From Methanobrevibacter sp. (lineage in GTDB: Archaea; Methanobacteriota; Methanobacteria; Methanobacteriales; Methanobacteriaceae), in the NCBI GenBank assembly GCA_017434525.1, contig JAFRFD010000004.1, positions 1 through 64,000 of the forward strand: a stretch of 64,000 nt of DNA. Reading direction: 5' to 3'. Below the pieces are notes generated by a model. That model was not told the origin of the DNA and made no database searches. It saw only the letters and a list, made by a program, of their open reading frames with translations. This document shows positions 1 through 9,230 of the stretch, in pieces. Each line of letters begins with the position of its first letter. Positions within the stretch are counted from its first letter, which is position 1. A program made the position numbers and the translations under genes.

Positions 1-94
1 AAATACACAAAAATAACAAACTAAAATCTGATAAAAATAGAAAATACCCTTTAAAAATCCTATTTAATATAAGTACACCCATCTTGCAATTCAT

Positions 95-118
95 CCACGA
101 CTTTTACAGAAGTCGTGG
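95..118 (-). other. Perfect 9-bp hairpin at the end of the HEPN gene
   Basis: CCACGACTT and AAGTCGTGG are perfect inverted copies separated by a 6-nt loop. On the minus strand the stop codon of the HEPN reading frame lies inside the loop, so this hairpin either terminates the HEPN/MNT transcript or is the scar of the event that shortened the HEPN protein. No T-tract follows it closely on the minus strand, which weakens the simple terminator reading. Confidence 0.5.
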
Positions 119-403
119 TATTCTTGCATTATTAAGATAAACATATTTTTCATATGAAAAATCGTCTTGTTCGATATAATGCACTTTAAAAAGATAGATT
201 AATCCGTTATGTGTTTTAGGAGCCTTAACTCCTTTTTTTAGTATCAAAGCTTTTGCAACCAAAAACATGGAGTAATAGGATAAACTAACTGCAGAAGAAT
301 AATCCTCTAATTCATATGATGAATGGGCACTAAGCAGTTTCTTTTTAGATTTATTGAAAAATGCTTGAGTTTCATCCAATTTCAACACCTTCTGATAAAA
401 CAT
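104..403 (-). CDS. HEPN-domain protein, C-terminally truncated
   Basis: The 99-residue product has the alpha-helical HEPN signature around 'YSSAVSLSYYSMFLVAKALI' (about residues 35-54) followed by the conserved T-H-x-G-L segment. HEPN partners of MNT nucleotidyltransferases are RNases or their inactive relatives and normally run to about 125-140 residues. This one stops after 'LNNAR', where the last helix with the usual R...DY stretch should begin, and the stop lies in the loop of a perfect hairpin at 95-118. No RX4-6H catalytic motif is visible. It overlaps the upstream nucleotidyltransferase gene by about 30 nt on the same strand, as expected for a HEPN/MNT toxin-antitoxin operon. The family call is fairly secure; activity is doubtful. 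Confidence 0.65.
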   Translation of the reverse strand: MFYQKVLKLDETQAFFNKSKKKLLSAHSSYELEDYSSAVSLSYYSMFLVAKALILKKGVKAPKTHNGLIYLFKVHYIEQDDFSYEKYVYLNNARIPRLL

Positions 404-677
404 TGGATAAAAAAGAGAAATGTTGTGTGTTGATGAATCTGTCTTCAGACATTATGTGGGTAGAAATTAACTCATTTTTATCATACATAATCCATGCCAC
501 TTCCTCAGCGATTACATCTTCAATATTTTCACGATGATTTGATACAATCAAAATGTCAATATCAGATTCTTCAGTATCATCGCCACGAGCAACTGATCCA
601 AATAAAATGATTTTAATAATCTTATCTGAATTTATTGTCTTTGCAAACTCATGAGCAATCTCTTTTCTATTATTCAT
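372..677 (-). CDS. MNT-type minimal nucleotidyltransferase (antitoxin partner of HEPN)
   Basis: The 101-residue protein contains the pol-beta type nucleotidyltransferase core 'GSVARGDDTEESDIDILIV' (about residues 27-45), that is GS followed by D-x-D metal ligands. In HEPN/MNT systems this enzyme neutralises the HEPN toxin, in studied cases by adding AMP to it. I place the start at the ATG at 677 because a GGTGATT ribosome binding site lies just upstream; a TTG two codons earlier is the alternative. It is the first gene of a two-gene minus-strand operon with the HEPN gene, whose start overlaps its end. Since the partner is truncated, the pair may be decaying. Confidence 0.75.
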   Translation of the reverse strand: MNNRKEIAHEFAKTINSDKIIKIILFGSVARGDDTEESDIDILIVSNHRENIEDVIAEEVAWIMYDKNELISTHIMSEDRFINTQHFSFLSNVLSEGVEIG

Positions 678-935
678 AAACAATCACCAACGATTATTCC
701 TATAATATCCTATTTCAATTTCATTAATAATAAATATTTTTGAAGTGTGACTTTATGAAAAAACACACCTTCTGTTTTAAAGGAATATTTTCTTGGAACA
801 TTAGATATCAAAACTGTAATTTATATACCTATCTATTTGACTAAAAAAAATAAAAAAAATGTTGGTTTATAATATTAGTTAAAACAAGTTTGAGTTTGCA
901 TTGACCAATATTTAAAGAAAAATTAGTTGATACAT

Positions 936-1934
936 TTAATATTTAAAACAAGTACTGGTCTTTTTAGAGTAACAATTATTGCAGCTTTGACAGATTGCCA
1001 CTCCTTCACCATTAGCTTTCCACTCGGCCAGAAAGTCAGGCTGTGCAACAAACGGCTTTGACATTGAAACGAATTCAACATCTGTACTGTTTAAAACATC
1101 ATTGATTTTTGCCATTTCCCTTAAAGATCCTCCAAGCACCACGGGAATGTCAACCGCATCTATCAATTCATCGACATAAACCAGAAACGGATGCTTTACA
1201 CCCTTATCATAAATCTGAGATATTGTTCGGGCAGTCAGCTGAATGCTGTCGGCACCGGCACTCTCAAGTTCACATGCAATGGCAATGCTCTCCTCAGCTG
1301 TGACGCCGCCTTTTCTAACATCCCATGGATTGATTCTGCAGCTTACATGCATGTCCATTGTCTTTTTGATGACTTTGATAATCTCGGATGAAATTCTCAC
1401 GCGGTTTTCTGTGTTTCCGCCGTATTTGTCGGCCCTCTGATTAAAGTAAGGATTCATGAAACGGGACAAATAAAAATTGTTTCCCATGTTTATCTGGATT
1501 CCATCAAAGCCTGCAAACGAGAACTTCTTGGCGGCCATGATGACTTCGGCCTGCAGCTTGAGGATTCCCTCTTCTGTAATGTCATTGGCCTCAACCTTCT
1601 GGTTTTCACCGTCATCATAATAAAAGAATGCCAATTGGCCCAAAATCGGAACGCCATATTTATGGACAATATCAGTTACCATCCTGTAATCCTTGATGAA
1701 TCCCTTATAGTTAAGACTGGAAGAGTACGGGAAGAACCTGTCCTTGTGGTCAAGTGCAAATATTTCAGATACGATTAAACCTGTTCCGCTACTTGCGATT
1801 TTTTCATACCTGTCATATATTGCAGGGCTTAGAAATCCTCCCTCTTCGGTTTCTGTTTCCCATGTGCCTGTTCTGACAATCCTGCTTTTAAGCTTAAAAT
1901 CGCCGAATTGGCATTCATCAAAAATATCCTTCAT
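936..1934 (-). CDS. Old-yellow-enzyme family NADH:flavin oxidoreductase homologue
   Basis: A 332-residue FMN-binding TIM-barrel protein. The family signature is visible as 'SRFMNPYFNQRADKYGGNTE' (about residues 155-174) with downstream 'NRVR', and the N-terminus 'FKLKSRIVRTGTWE' matches the usual 'LKNRIV' opening. Two points are unusual. The segment that normally carries the substrate-binding H-x-x-N/H pair (EIHxAHGYL) reads 'QINMGNNFYL', so the catalytic His is missing. The C-terminus ends in a short cysteine cluster, 'CQSCNNCYSKKTSTCFKY', resembling a remnant of the iron-sulfur region of the longer dienoyl-CoA reductase class. It is monocistronic, about 45 nt downstream of pycB on the same strand. 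Substrate unknown. Confidence 0.8.
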   Translation of the reverse strand: MKDIFDECQFGDFKLKSRIVRTGTWETETEEGGFLSPAIYDRYEKIASSGTGLIVSEIFALDHKDRFFPYSSSLNYKGFIKDYRMVTDIVHKYGVPILGQLAFFYYDDGENQKVEANDITEEGILKLQAEVIMAAKKFSFAGFDGIQINMGNNFYLSRFMNPYFNQRADKYGGNTENRVRISSEIIKVIKKTMDMHVSCRINPWDVRKGGVTAEESIAIACELESAGADSIQLTARTISQIYDKGVKHPFLVYVDELIDAVDIPVVLGGSLREMAKINDVLNSTDVEFVSMSKPFVAQPDFLAEWKANGEGVAICQSCNNCYSKKTSTCFKY

Positions 1935-1978
1935 AATATCACTTTAAAAAAATTGTTAAAAAAAAGAAATAAGAATGG

Positions 1979-3688
1979 TTATTCGTCTTTAATAACCATC
2001 AATCCGTCACCAATAGCAACCGCATCACCAGGCTCTACGAGAATTTCGGTTACAACCCCATCTTTTTCCGCTTCAATAGTGTTTTCCATTTTCATGGCCT
2101 CGATGACACATATTGGAGAGCCAACACTAACCTTGTCTCCAACTTCAACGGATAGCTTGATTACCATACCCTGCATTGCAGACAATACTGTATCCTCATC
2201 ATACTCGACTTTCTCTTCCTCATCAAGCTCAACGAGTCCGGTAGGCATGATTGTAACTTCAAAAATATCTCCGTCCACTTCAACACTGTATTCTGTTGGA
2301 ATGACTTCACTCACATCCGGATCGGCTGTTGGTGGGCATAAAGGCTCTTCAACAGCTTCCCCTTTAAGGAATTTTGGAGCGATTGGAGGGTATAAAGCAT
2401 AAGTAAGAGCATCCTCATCAGATTTGACGAATCCTTTTTCTTCCCCTTCTTTTTTGAATTTTTCAAATTCGCCTTCAAGCAGATCGGCTGGTCTGCATGT
2501 TATTACTTCCTCATCCCCAATGATTTTTTTGGAAATTTCCGGGTCAACCGGAGCAGGAGATTTGCCGTACATTCCTTTCATGTACTCTTTTACCTCATTG
2601 GATACTGTTTTATATCTTTCCCCACCCAACACGTTCATTACGGATTGAATTCCTACAATCTGACTTGTTGGAGTTACAAGTGGAGGGTATCCCATATCCT
2701 TTCTGACCCTTGGCATTTCATCCAAAACATCAGTGTATCTGTCAATGGCCCCCTGTTCCTTGAGCTGTGAAATGAGGTTTGAAAGCATTCCACCAGGGAT
2801 TTGGTACAGCAATACATCAGTGTCAACACTTTCAGAAATAGGATCAAGAATACAATGATATTTTTCTTTAATATCCTCAAAGTATTTTTTAATATGAGTC
2901 AATAAGTTTAAATCGAGTTCAGGGTCAAATTCAGTTCCCTGAAGAGCTGCAACAATACTTTCGGTAGGCGGTTGACTTGTTCCCCAAGCGAGAGGTGAAA
3001 TCGCTGTATCCAAAATGTCAACGCCTGCCTGACATGCTGCGTAATAGCTGATTGGAGTCATACCGCTGGTACAGTGACAGTGCAAATCAACAAGCAAGTC
3101 GGTTTCTTCTTTTAATGCTGAAACCAAATCATAGGCTGCAGTAGGAGTTATTAAACCTGCCATATCTTTGATGGCTACTGAATCACAGTCTAGCGCTTCC
3201 AGGTCTTTAGCAAGGTTTACGAAATCATCCAAACTATGCACTGGACTTATGGTATAACTTATGGTACCTTGCACATGAGCCCCTTGGTCTTTTGCTACTT
3301 TGATTGCCTTTTCCATGTTCCTTACATCGTTTAAGGCATCAAAAATCCTGAAGATGTCAACACCATTCTCATAAGACTTTTCGACAAATTTGGTCACAAC
3401 ATCATCGGGATAGTGTTTGTAACCCACCAGATTCTGTCCTCTTAAAAGCATTTGAATTGGAGTTTTGTTGAATTCGGACTTTAACTGTCTTAATCTTTCC
3501 CATGGGTCTTCATTCAAATATCTAATACAAGTATCAAAAGTAGCTCCACCCCAAGCTTCAACAGAGAAATATCCTACATTATCCATCTCTTCAGCAATAG
3601 GAATCATGTCCCTGGTTCTCATCCTGGTTGCAAGCAGGGATTGGTGAGCATCACGAAGTGCTGTTTCTGTAAATCTCACTTTTGCCAT
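1979..3688 (-). CDS. pycB: Pyruvate carboxylase subunit B (carboxyltransferase plus biotin carrier)
   Basis: A 569-residue protein with an N-terminal carboxyltransferase TIM barrel ('TALRDAHQSLLATRMRTRDM' at about residues 8-27, metal-site 'DLHCHCTSGM' near residue 200), the conserved PYC/OADA domain, and a C-terminal biotinyl domain with the biotin-acceptor motif 'EAMKMEN' about 35 residues from the end. It transfers carboxyl from biotin to pyruvate to make oxaloacetate, the entry to the incomplete reductive TCA branch of methanogens. The biotin carboxylase subunit PycA is not next to it; in Methanothermobacter the two genes are also known to be apart. Oxaloacetate decarboxylase alpha is the close relative, but no beta or gamma subunit gene is nearby, which favours PycB. 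A long AT-rich gap separates it from the inositol-phosphate synthase gene upstream. Confidence 0.93.
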   Translation of the reverse strand: MAKVRFTETALRDAHQSLLATRMRTRDMIPIAEEMDNVGYFSVEAWGGATFDTCIRYLNEDPWERLRQLKSEFNKTPIQMLLRGQNLVGYKHYPDDVVTKFVEKSYENGVDIFRIFDALNDVRNMEKAIKVAKDQGAHVQGTISYTISPVHSLDDFVNLAKDLEALDCDSVAIKDMAGLITPTAAYDLVSALKEETDLLVDLHCHCTSGMTPISYYAACQAGVDILDTAISPLAWGTSQPPTESIVAALQGTEFDPELDLNLLTHIKKYFEDIKEKYHCILDPISESVDTDVLLYQIPGGMLSNLISQLKEQGAIDRYTDVLDEMPRVRKDMGYPPLVTPTSQIVGIQSVMNVLGGERYKTVSNEVKEYMKGMYGKSPAPVDPEISKKIIGDEEVITCRPADLLEGEFEKFKKEGEEKGFVKSDEDALTYALYPPIAPKFLKGEAVEEPLCPPTADPDVSEVIPTEYSVEVDGDIFEVTIMPTGLVELDEEEKVEYDEDTVLSAMQGMVIKLSVEVGDKVSVGSPICVIEAMKMENTIEAEKDGVVTEILVEPGDAVAIGDGLMVIKDE

Positions 3689-3846
3689 TCATTTACACCT
3701 CTTTTAATTTTTAATAATAAATAATCCTAAAATATCCAACTATAATATATGTTTTCTATATTATATAAATTAATAATATGAAAGACTTTAAACAGGAAAA
3801 AAAGAGATTTTTAAAAAATAATTAAAAAAAGTAAAAAGATGAAAAA

Positions 3847-4950
3847 TTATCTTTCCAATTCGCCGGAAATGAATTTTTCAACATTTTCGTATGCTTCATC
3901 ATCAGTGTATTGAACCGGAGGATGCTTCATGGTATATGAAGATATGGAGGTCAACTGTCCGCCAATGCCTCTTTCCAAACCGATTTTACAGCATCTTACT
4001 GCATCAATAACACATCCTGCAGAGTTTGGAGAGTCTTCCACACTTAATCTGAGTTCAATGTTCATTGGAACATCCCCAAATGTGCGACCTTCCATTCTGA
4101 GGAAACATAATTTGTTGTCATTTTGCCATGGGACATAATCACTTGGCCCAATGTGAATGTCTCTATCATCCATTCTTTCTGTTAGAACTGATTGAACAGC
4201 TTCAGTCTTGGATTCCTTTTTGGAGTCAAGCCTTTCACGATTAAGCATGTTCAAGAAATCAGTGTTTCCACCAGTGTTGATTTGATAAGTTTTATCTAAC
4301 TTTACTCCTCTATCCATGAATAAACTAGCCAGTGTTCTGTGAGTAATAGTGGCACCTATCTGTGCTTTAATATCGTCCCCAACTATAGGAATTCCTTTTT
4401 CTCTGAATTTTGCATCCCATTCGTCATCACTTACAATGAATACCGGCATACAATTTACATATGCAACCCCTGCATCAAGAGCGCATTGGGCATAATACCT
4501 TGCAGCCTCTTCAGATCCCACAGGCAAATAGTTTACCAATATTTCGGCACCGCTTTCTTTTAAAACGGAAACTACGTCCACAGGTTCTGCGTCACTTACC
4601 ACAAATGTGTATTCCTCGTCATAGTTTGACATGTGTTCTGCAACACCATCCAAAACATGACCCATACTTACTTTAACATCATATTTCGGAATGTCTTTTT
4701 GGAAAACTGTTGTGCAGTTAGGTTTTGCAAAAATTGCCTCATCAATAGTTTTTCCCACTTTTCTCTCATCCACATCAAAAGCTGCAACGACATCAATGTC
4801 ACTAGGTTTGTATCCTCCGATTTCCCAGTGCATAAGTCCTATTGCATCTTCTGGTTTTTTACCATCGTAATAATGAATTCCTTGAATAAGGGAACTTGCA
4901 CAGTTACCTATTCCTACAATAGCTATTTTAATTTTTTCCAAATTTAACAC
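3847..4950 (-). CDS. Myo-inositol-1(3)-phosphate synthase
   Basis: A 367-residue NAD-dependent enzyme with an N-terminal Rossmann motif 'KIAIVGIGNCASSLIQG' and the inositol-phosphate synthase C-terminal domain ('RSN'-type lysine region near 'NTGGNTDFLNML'). It cyclises glucose 6-phosphate to inositol phosphate; Methanobrevibacter needs inositol for its archaetidylinositol-type lipids. The listed start is a GTG that overlaps a GGTG motif; that motif may instead be the ribosome binding site of a TTG start at 4941, giving 'MEKIKIAIVG', which I think is the likelier start. It is followed by pycB on the same strand after about 160 nt and is divergent from the UbiA gene, which is consistent with both acting in lipid synthesis. 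Confidence 0.88.
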   Translation of the reverse strand: MLNLEKIKIAIVGIGNCASSLIQGIHYYDGKKPEDAIGLMHWEIGGYKPSDIDVVAAFDVDERKVGKTIDEAIFAKPNCTTVFQKDIPKYDVKVSMGHVLDGVAEHMSNYDEEYTFVVSDAEPVDVVSVLKESGAEILVNYLPVGSEEAARYYAQCALDAGVAYVNCMPVFIVSDDEWDAKFREKGIPIVGDDIKAQIGATITHRTLASLFMDRGVKLDKTYQINTGGNTDFLNMLNRERLDSKKESKTEAVQSVLTERMDDRDIHIGPSDYVPWQNDNKLCFLRMEGRTFGDVPMNIELRLSVEDSPNSAGCVIDAVRCCKIGLERGIGGQLTSISSYTMKHPPVQYTDDEAYENVEKFISGELER

Positions 4951-5097
4951 CAGCTGTATTATTTAATAAAAATTAATGTTATATTAAATATGTTATTTAG
5001 TATACTTTATAAAAGTATTGTTTAAGTGAAATATTACCAAATCTTATTTAACAATACCGATAAATAATATTGTATAGGAATTGAAAAGGAGAAAAAA

Positions 5098-5940
5098 ATG
5101 AATCCATATATTGAAATATTAAGGCCTGGAAATGCATTAATGGGCGCAATTGCCATAATTTTAGTAGCAATAATCGATAAGAGTTTCACAATACCAATAA
5201 TACTTGCAATGTTTGCAGTATTTTTTGAGACCGCAGCAGGAAATGTGATAAATGACTATTTTGATTATAACATAGATTTGATCAACAAACCTGAAAGGCC
5301 AATTCCTTCCGGAAGAATTTCACTGAAAGCCGGAAGAAACTACGGCTATCTGCAATTTCTGCTTGGAACAATATGTGGATTTTTAATCAGTTACCTGACA
5401 AACAACTGGATTCCTTTTGGAATCGTTCTGATTGCAGACGTTATCCTTTATCTATATGCATATAAACTGAAAACAACTCCTCTGCTTGGAAATCTTACCG
5501 TCGGATTCATGACCGGTTTCGGATTCATTTTTGGAGGGTTCACACTTAACAATCCGACAATCATTACAACCTCCCTTTATTTGGGATTTTTCGCATTCGT
5601 AATGACAACAGCACGAGAGCTTGTAAAAGACATAGAGGACATGGAAGGGGACAAGTCCGAGGGCGCTAAAACACTGCCGATTCTATATGGTGAGAAGATA
5701 AGCGCAGCCTTAGCATTCGTTTTAATCATCATAGACTGTGCATTATGCCCCGTACTCTATTTCAATCACATTTTTGGCTTCTATTACCTGATAGTGATTG
5801 CAATAGCTGTGATATTATTCATTTACTCAGCGATTCTGATTATTAAAAATCAGGACAGGCAAACTGCAGGCAAAGTTTCAAAATACTTGAAAATAGGAAT
5901 GCTAATCGCATTTGTTTCATTTGTTTTCGGATCTTTTTAA
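5098..5940 (+). CDS. UbiA-family prenyltransferase, probable digeranylgeranylglyceryl phosphate synthase
   Basis: A 280-residue integral membrane protein with about eight to nine hydrophobic segments. The first aspartate-rich motif of UbiA enzymes is clear, 'NDYFDYNIDLINKPERPIPS' (about residues 52-71), and the second is 'DIEDMEGDKSEG' (about 181-192). The archaeal member of this size and motif pattern attaches the second geranylgeranyl chain to GGGP to form the di-ether lipid backbone. An AAAAGGAG ribosome binding site precedes the ATG. It is followed after 40 nt by a membrane GT-C type gene in the same direction. Another UbiA substrate cannot be excluded from sequence alone. Confidence 0.87.
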   Translation: MNPYIEILRPGNALMGAIAIILVAIIDKSFTIPIILAMFAVFFETAAGNVINDYFDYNIDLINKPERPIPSGRISLKAGRNYGYLQFLLGTICGFLISYLTNNWIPFGIVLIADVILYLYAYKLKTTPLLGNLTVGFMTGFGFIFGGFTLNNPTIITTSLYLGFFAFVMTTARELVKDIEDMEGDKSEGAKTLPILYGEKISAALAFVLIIIDCALCPVLYFNHIFGFYYLIVIAIAVILFIYSAILIIKNQDRQTAGKVSKYLKIGMLIAFVSFVFGSF

Positions 5941-5980
5941 TGGAAAATTTATTTATTGTCATTTATGAAATATAATATCA

Positions 5981-7552
5981 ATGTTAGAAGATTTCAATTT
6001 AAAGGATAGGGACAAATATTATTTGATATTCCTAATAATTTTTAGCGGCATTTTAGTTATGCACTACATTAACTTCAACATGAAAGTTGGAGTGCAGTGT
6101 TCAGACGTGTATATCTATCTATTGAATGCTCTTCATTTTACGGGAGTGAAAATACAGTCCACGGAATTCTTTTATATCTCTCCCATAATCTGTTTTCTAA
6201 CATCCCTACTGTTCAGATTGGGACTGGTTGATAGGATAGCAATCTATATTGTTACCGGACTAATAGCAATAATAGGAAACCTCGGATTTTATTTGCTGCT
6301 TAGGCAATATTATGATGAAAATCTAAGCATAGCGGGTACGGTCATCTACTCAACACTCACCCTTAATCTGGCCTGGCTTGCAAACGGCACTCTGGACGTT
6401 CCCGCAGTTGGAATGACAATATGGTTTGTATTGTTTACAATACTTGCCATCGATAAAAATCCCAAATTCTACAGATATGCATTCCCATTATTTGTCATTG
6501 GATTTTTTACAAGATACACCCTTATCTTAACCGTTCCGGCATTATTGCTTTATTACGTTTACAGAAACGGGTTTAAAATCAAATCCGAAGACTGGAAATA
6601 TATAAAACAGGGAATACTGATTGCAGTCGTGCTCGCAATCATCATTTTAGCCGTCGTCCTTATAATGGGCCATGGTCAGTTCGGTGTTGCATCACAGATG
6701 ACCAATGGAATTTCCGGAAAACAGGGATCTCAAAAGGACAATGCATACAATACCGAATTAGGATACTATTTCTTTAATTTGCCTAATTTCATTTCAAATT
6801 CACATACTGTATTTGAAGCAAATCCGGTATTGGAAAATCCGACACCACTTGCCTGGGCAATGTTTGCAATTCTAATGCTTGGACTGGTGTTCTGGATAAA
6901 GAAAAATGAAATAAAAATAGAAAAGAGGCATGCACTTCCTGCAATCATATTTATTATTGCAATTCTAACTTATACCAGAATAAGCTCCGTAATTACAACC
7001 CTAATTGTTTTGCTTGGATTATACCTGCTTGGAAAGGATAGCGAAAATAAAACAGGTTATATGATGATTGCATGGATACTTTCAAACTTCATATTTTTCA
7101 GCTACTACAGCATCAAAGTTAATCGATATATCCTGCCGATATTTCCGGCATTTATCTACTTCATACTCAAAGCAATTACGTTAATCCAAAATAAAGTGAA
7201 AATAAACAGGAACCTCATTCCAATCATATTGATTGTTCTATTTGCAGTGCAAGGATTTGCATTTACCGAAACATTCGAACCGACAGACAAATACGCCTCA
7301 ACAGAGGCAATCTCAGATTATCTGATTGAAATCGAACCAGACTATAAGGATATTGAAATTGGAGTATATAATATCCGGCCTTACAGATGGTGGATTGGAG
7401 AAAATACCGTTGGGATACCTACTTCCGAAGTAAATAAGATTGATGAAAGCAATCTGACCTATTACATTTCAAATACTCCTCTGAATGGTTTAAATAACTA
7501 TACTGAAATTAAAAACATAGATAACCTACATCTATATGAAAAAATTCGATAA
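5981..7552 (+). CDS. GT-C superfamily membrane glycosyltransferase-like protein
   Basis: A 523-residue polytopic protein with about eleven to twelve hydrophobic helices and a small hydrophilic C-terminal domain (from about residue 440). The first extracytoplasmic loop after helix 1 has an acidic residue in 'GVQCSDVYIYLLNALHF', the position occupied by the catalytic Asp in PMT/ArnT-like (GT39/GT83) enzymes that use lipid-phosphate sugar donors. It probably moves a sugar onto a lipid or surface protein at the outer face of the membrane. It starts 40 nt after the UbiA gene and may share its transcript. The hairpin at 7582-7610 follows its stop codon. Donor and acceptor cannot be read from sequence. 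Confidence 0.6.
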   Translation: MLEDFNLKDRDKYYLIFLIIFSGILVMHYINFNMKVGVQCSDVYIYLLNALHFTGVKIQSTEFFYISPIICFLTSLLFRLGLVDRIAIYIVTGLIAIIGNLGFYLLLRQYYDENLSIAGTVIYSTLTLNLAWLANGTLDVPAVGMTIWFVLFTILAIDKNPKFYRYAFPLFVIGFFTRYTLILTVPALLLYYVYRNGFKIKSEDWKYIKQGILIAVVLAIIILAVVLIMGHGQFGVASQMTNGISGKQGSQKDNAYNTELGYYFFNLPNFISNSHTVFEANPVLENPTPLAWAMFAILMLGLVFWIKKNEIKIEKRHALPAIIFIIAILTYTRISSVITTLIVLLGLYLLGKDSENKTGYMMIAWILSNFIFFSYYSIKVNRYILPIFPAFIYFILKAITLIQNKVKINRNLIPIILIVLFAVQGFAFTETFEPTDKYASTEAISDYLIEIEPDYKDIEIGVYNIRPYRWWIGENTVGIPTSEVNKIDESNLTYYISNTPLNGLNNYTEIKNIDNLHLYEKIR

Positions 7553-7581
7553 TTGAACCTGCCATAGCCATTTTTTATTTT

Positions 7582-7610
7582 CGATATTCGAACAAAAAAT
7601 CCGAATATCG
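7582..7610. terminator. 9-bp perfect inverted repeat between two plus-strand genes
   Basis: CGATATTCG and CGAATATCG are perfect inverted copies separated by 11 A/T-rich nt, 30 nt after the stop codon of the GT-C gene and 70 nt before the zinc-ribbon gene. It is followed by T-rich sequence. It can be read as a terminator hairpin for the upstream gene or as an operator for the downstream gene; the symmetry alone does not decide. Confidence 0.45.
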
Positions 7611-7680
7611 CTAATTTTTAGAAACATATATAATAAAAAAAATAAAAAAATAAAATCATAAGTAATTTAAAGAGGATAAT

Positions 7681-9219
7681 ATGAAAGTTGTATGCTGTAA
7701 GAACTGTGGTGCAAAATACCAACTCGATGATGACGACGACATCAATACATTCGAGTGTTCTTCATGTGCAGGTGACCTGGAATACTTGGAAGAATATTCT
7801 GATGAGGAAACCTCTTCCCGTTCCTCCTTTATTGATTCATTTAAGTATGATAACTCACAGATTGTCCAATGTGAGGACTGTGGATTGAAATTTAAAATAA
7901 AAAGTAGCGATAGCATACTTGATTATGAATGTGATAGTTGCGGAGGTTCTTTAAGATATTTGGATGATGACCTAAATAAGGAATTAGACAAGTATGTTGA
8001 GGAAAGGCGAGAAGAAATTAAAAACATCAAAAAAGAAACAAGAGCCCAAGAGCCTATATCCGACAACACAGAAGAACAGACACAAGATAACACCCGCTCC
8101 TTAAGGTCAATTACTGACAAGATAGAAAATTTCTTCTCCGAAGAGCATATGCTTGAAATCGCAAAAGACGAAAAAGAAGAGCAGGAACTTGAAGAAGAAG
8201 AAAAAAATAATTCTAATACTGCAAGAACAACTATTCCTCAAGCTGTTTTAACAAAATTTGGAAAAGAATTCGCTCTACCAAAAACTAATGATTATAATAT
8301 TTTGAAAAATTTCCTTAAGGATGAATTTTTCAAAGGAATGAACGAATATTATCCAGAAAGTCCTACGGAAACCAATGAGAAATCATTTGGAAGTTTCATT
8401 AATCGACTTAGCGTACCTGAACCGGAACCTGAAAATGGAATCGGATATTTAAAATCAGGAGAGGAATTCGATATAAGAAACATGGATACAAATACCACAA
8501 TTCTTCTTATCGGAGCCGTAATATTTATTCTAAGTGTTATTGAAATTTTATTAATAAATAGCGGTGTTGGAATCGTTGCTTTATTTGTTGGAGTAATTAT
8601 CTTATGTTATGGAATTTATAAAACTAGAGATGTGAAAGAAACTGAGAAAAGAACAAGAATCATAAGAGAACACTTGTTAACTTTACCAAGCGAATACTAC
8701 GTATTCTACAATGTAAAGACTCCAACTTCAAACTCTAGTATTAACCATTTAGTTGTAGGTCCAACTGGAATTTATGCACTTCTCTCACAGAAATACAGTC
8801 CAAAACTCAGATTAGAATCAGAGAATGAAAATTTAAATTTAATAGGATCTAGCGAACTGGATGAAGATAAAATTGAAGAGGTTCCGACTGCTGGAAATGT
8901 GAGCAGATTTAGATACACAACCAAACAAGCTAAATTCTCTCAAGACAATAAAATCAAACAAAAAGCTTTGAGTTTAGGTGAAGATTTAATCAATTTCCTT
9001 AATGACAACAATATCAAAAATTGTTTTGTCGAACCGTTAGTTGGTTTCATAAACAATGAAGTGGTTGTTATAAATATGCCTTTAACCGATGAAGACCTAT
9101 TCATTGAGGAATTATTACATCAAATCCAAAATAGCACTATTAAATTAGATTCTGAAACAATCGACAAATGCGCTGTTTTAATTAACAACTATTCTGCAGA
9201 TTGTTCTTCAGAAATTTAA
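7681..9219 (+). CDS. Zinc-ribbon membrane protein with NERD-like C-terminal domain
   Basis: A 512-residue protein. Two zinc ribbons lie at the N-terminus: 'CCKNCGAKYQL...CSSC' (about residues 5-27) and 'CEDCGLKFKI...CDSC' (about 62-87). A long acidic, probably disordered stretch follows, then a pair of transmembrane helices at about 278-322, then a soluble domain. The segment 'SINHLVVGPTGIYALLSQKY' (about 356-375) resembles the core of NERD-type nuclease-like domains ('D..v.GP.GIf.i..K'), but the acidic catalytic residues are not obvious, so it may be inactive. GAGGATAAT precedes the ATG. Such multi-domain proteins are common and poorly characterised in Methanobrevibacter; no function is assigned. 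Confidence 0.6.
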   Translation: MKVVCCKNCGAKYQLDDDDDINTFECSSCAGDLEYLEEYSDEETSSRSSFIDSFKYDNSQIVQCEDCGLKFKIKSSDSILDYECDSCGGSLRYLDDDLNKELDKYVEERREEIKNIKKETRAQEPISDNTEEQTQDNTRSLRSITDKIENFFSEEHMLEIAKDEKEEQELEEEEKNNSNTARTTIPQAVLTKFGKEFALPKTNDYNILKNFLKDEFFKGMNEYYPESPTETNEKSFGSFINRLSVPEPEPENGIGYLKSGEEFDIRNMDTNTTILLIGAVIFILSVIEILLINSGVGIVALFVGVIILCYGIYKTRDVKETEKRTRIIREHLLTLPSEYYVFYNVKTPTSNSSINHLVVGPTGIYALLSQKYSPKLRLESENENLNLIGSSELDEDKIEEVPTAGNVSRFRYTTKQAKFSQDNKIKQKALSLGEDLINFLNDNNIKNCFVEPLVGFINNEVVVINMPLTDEDLFIEELLHQIQNSTIKLDSETIDKCAVLINNYSADCSSEI

Positions 9220-9230
9220 TTTTTCTTTTT

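Noticed and set aside
1908-2402. 164-residue plus-strand frame, Ser/Thr rich
   Set aside because: Shadow of pycB; amino-acid composition reflects the reverse strand of Asp/Glu-rich codons.
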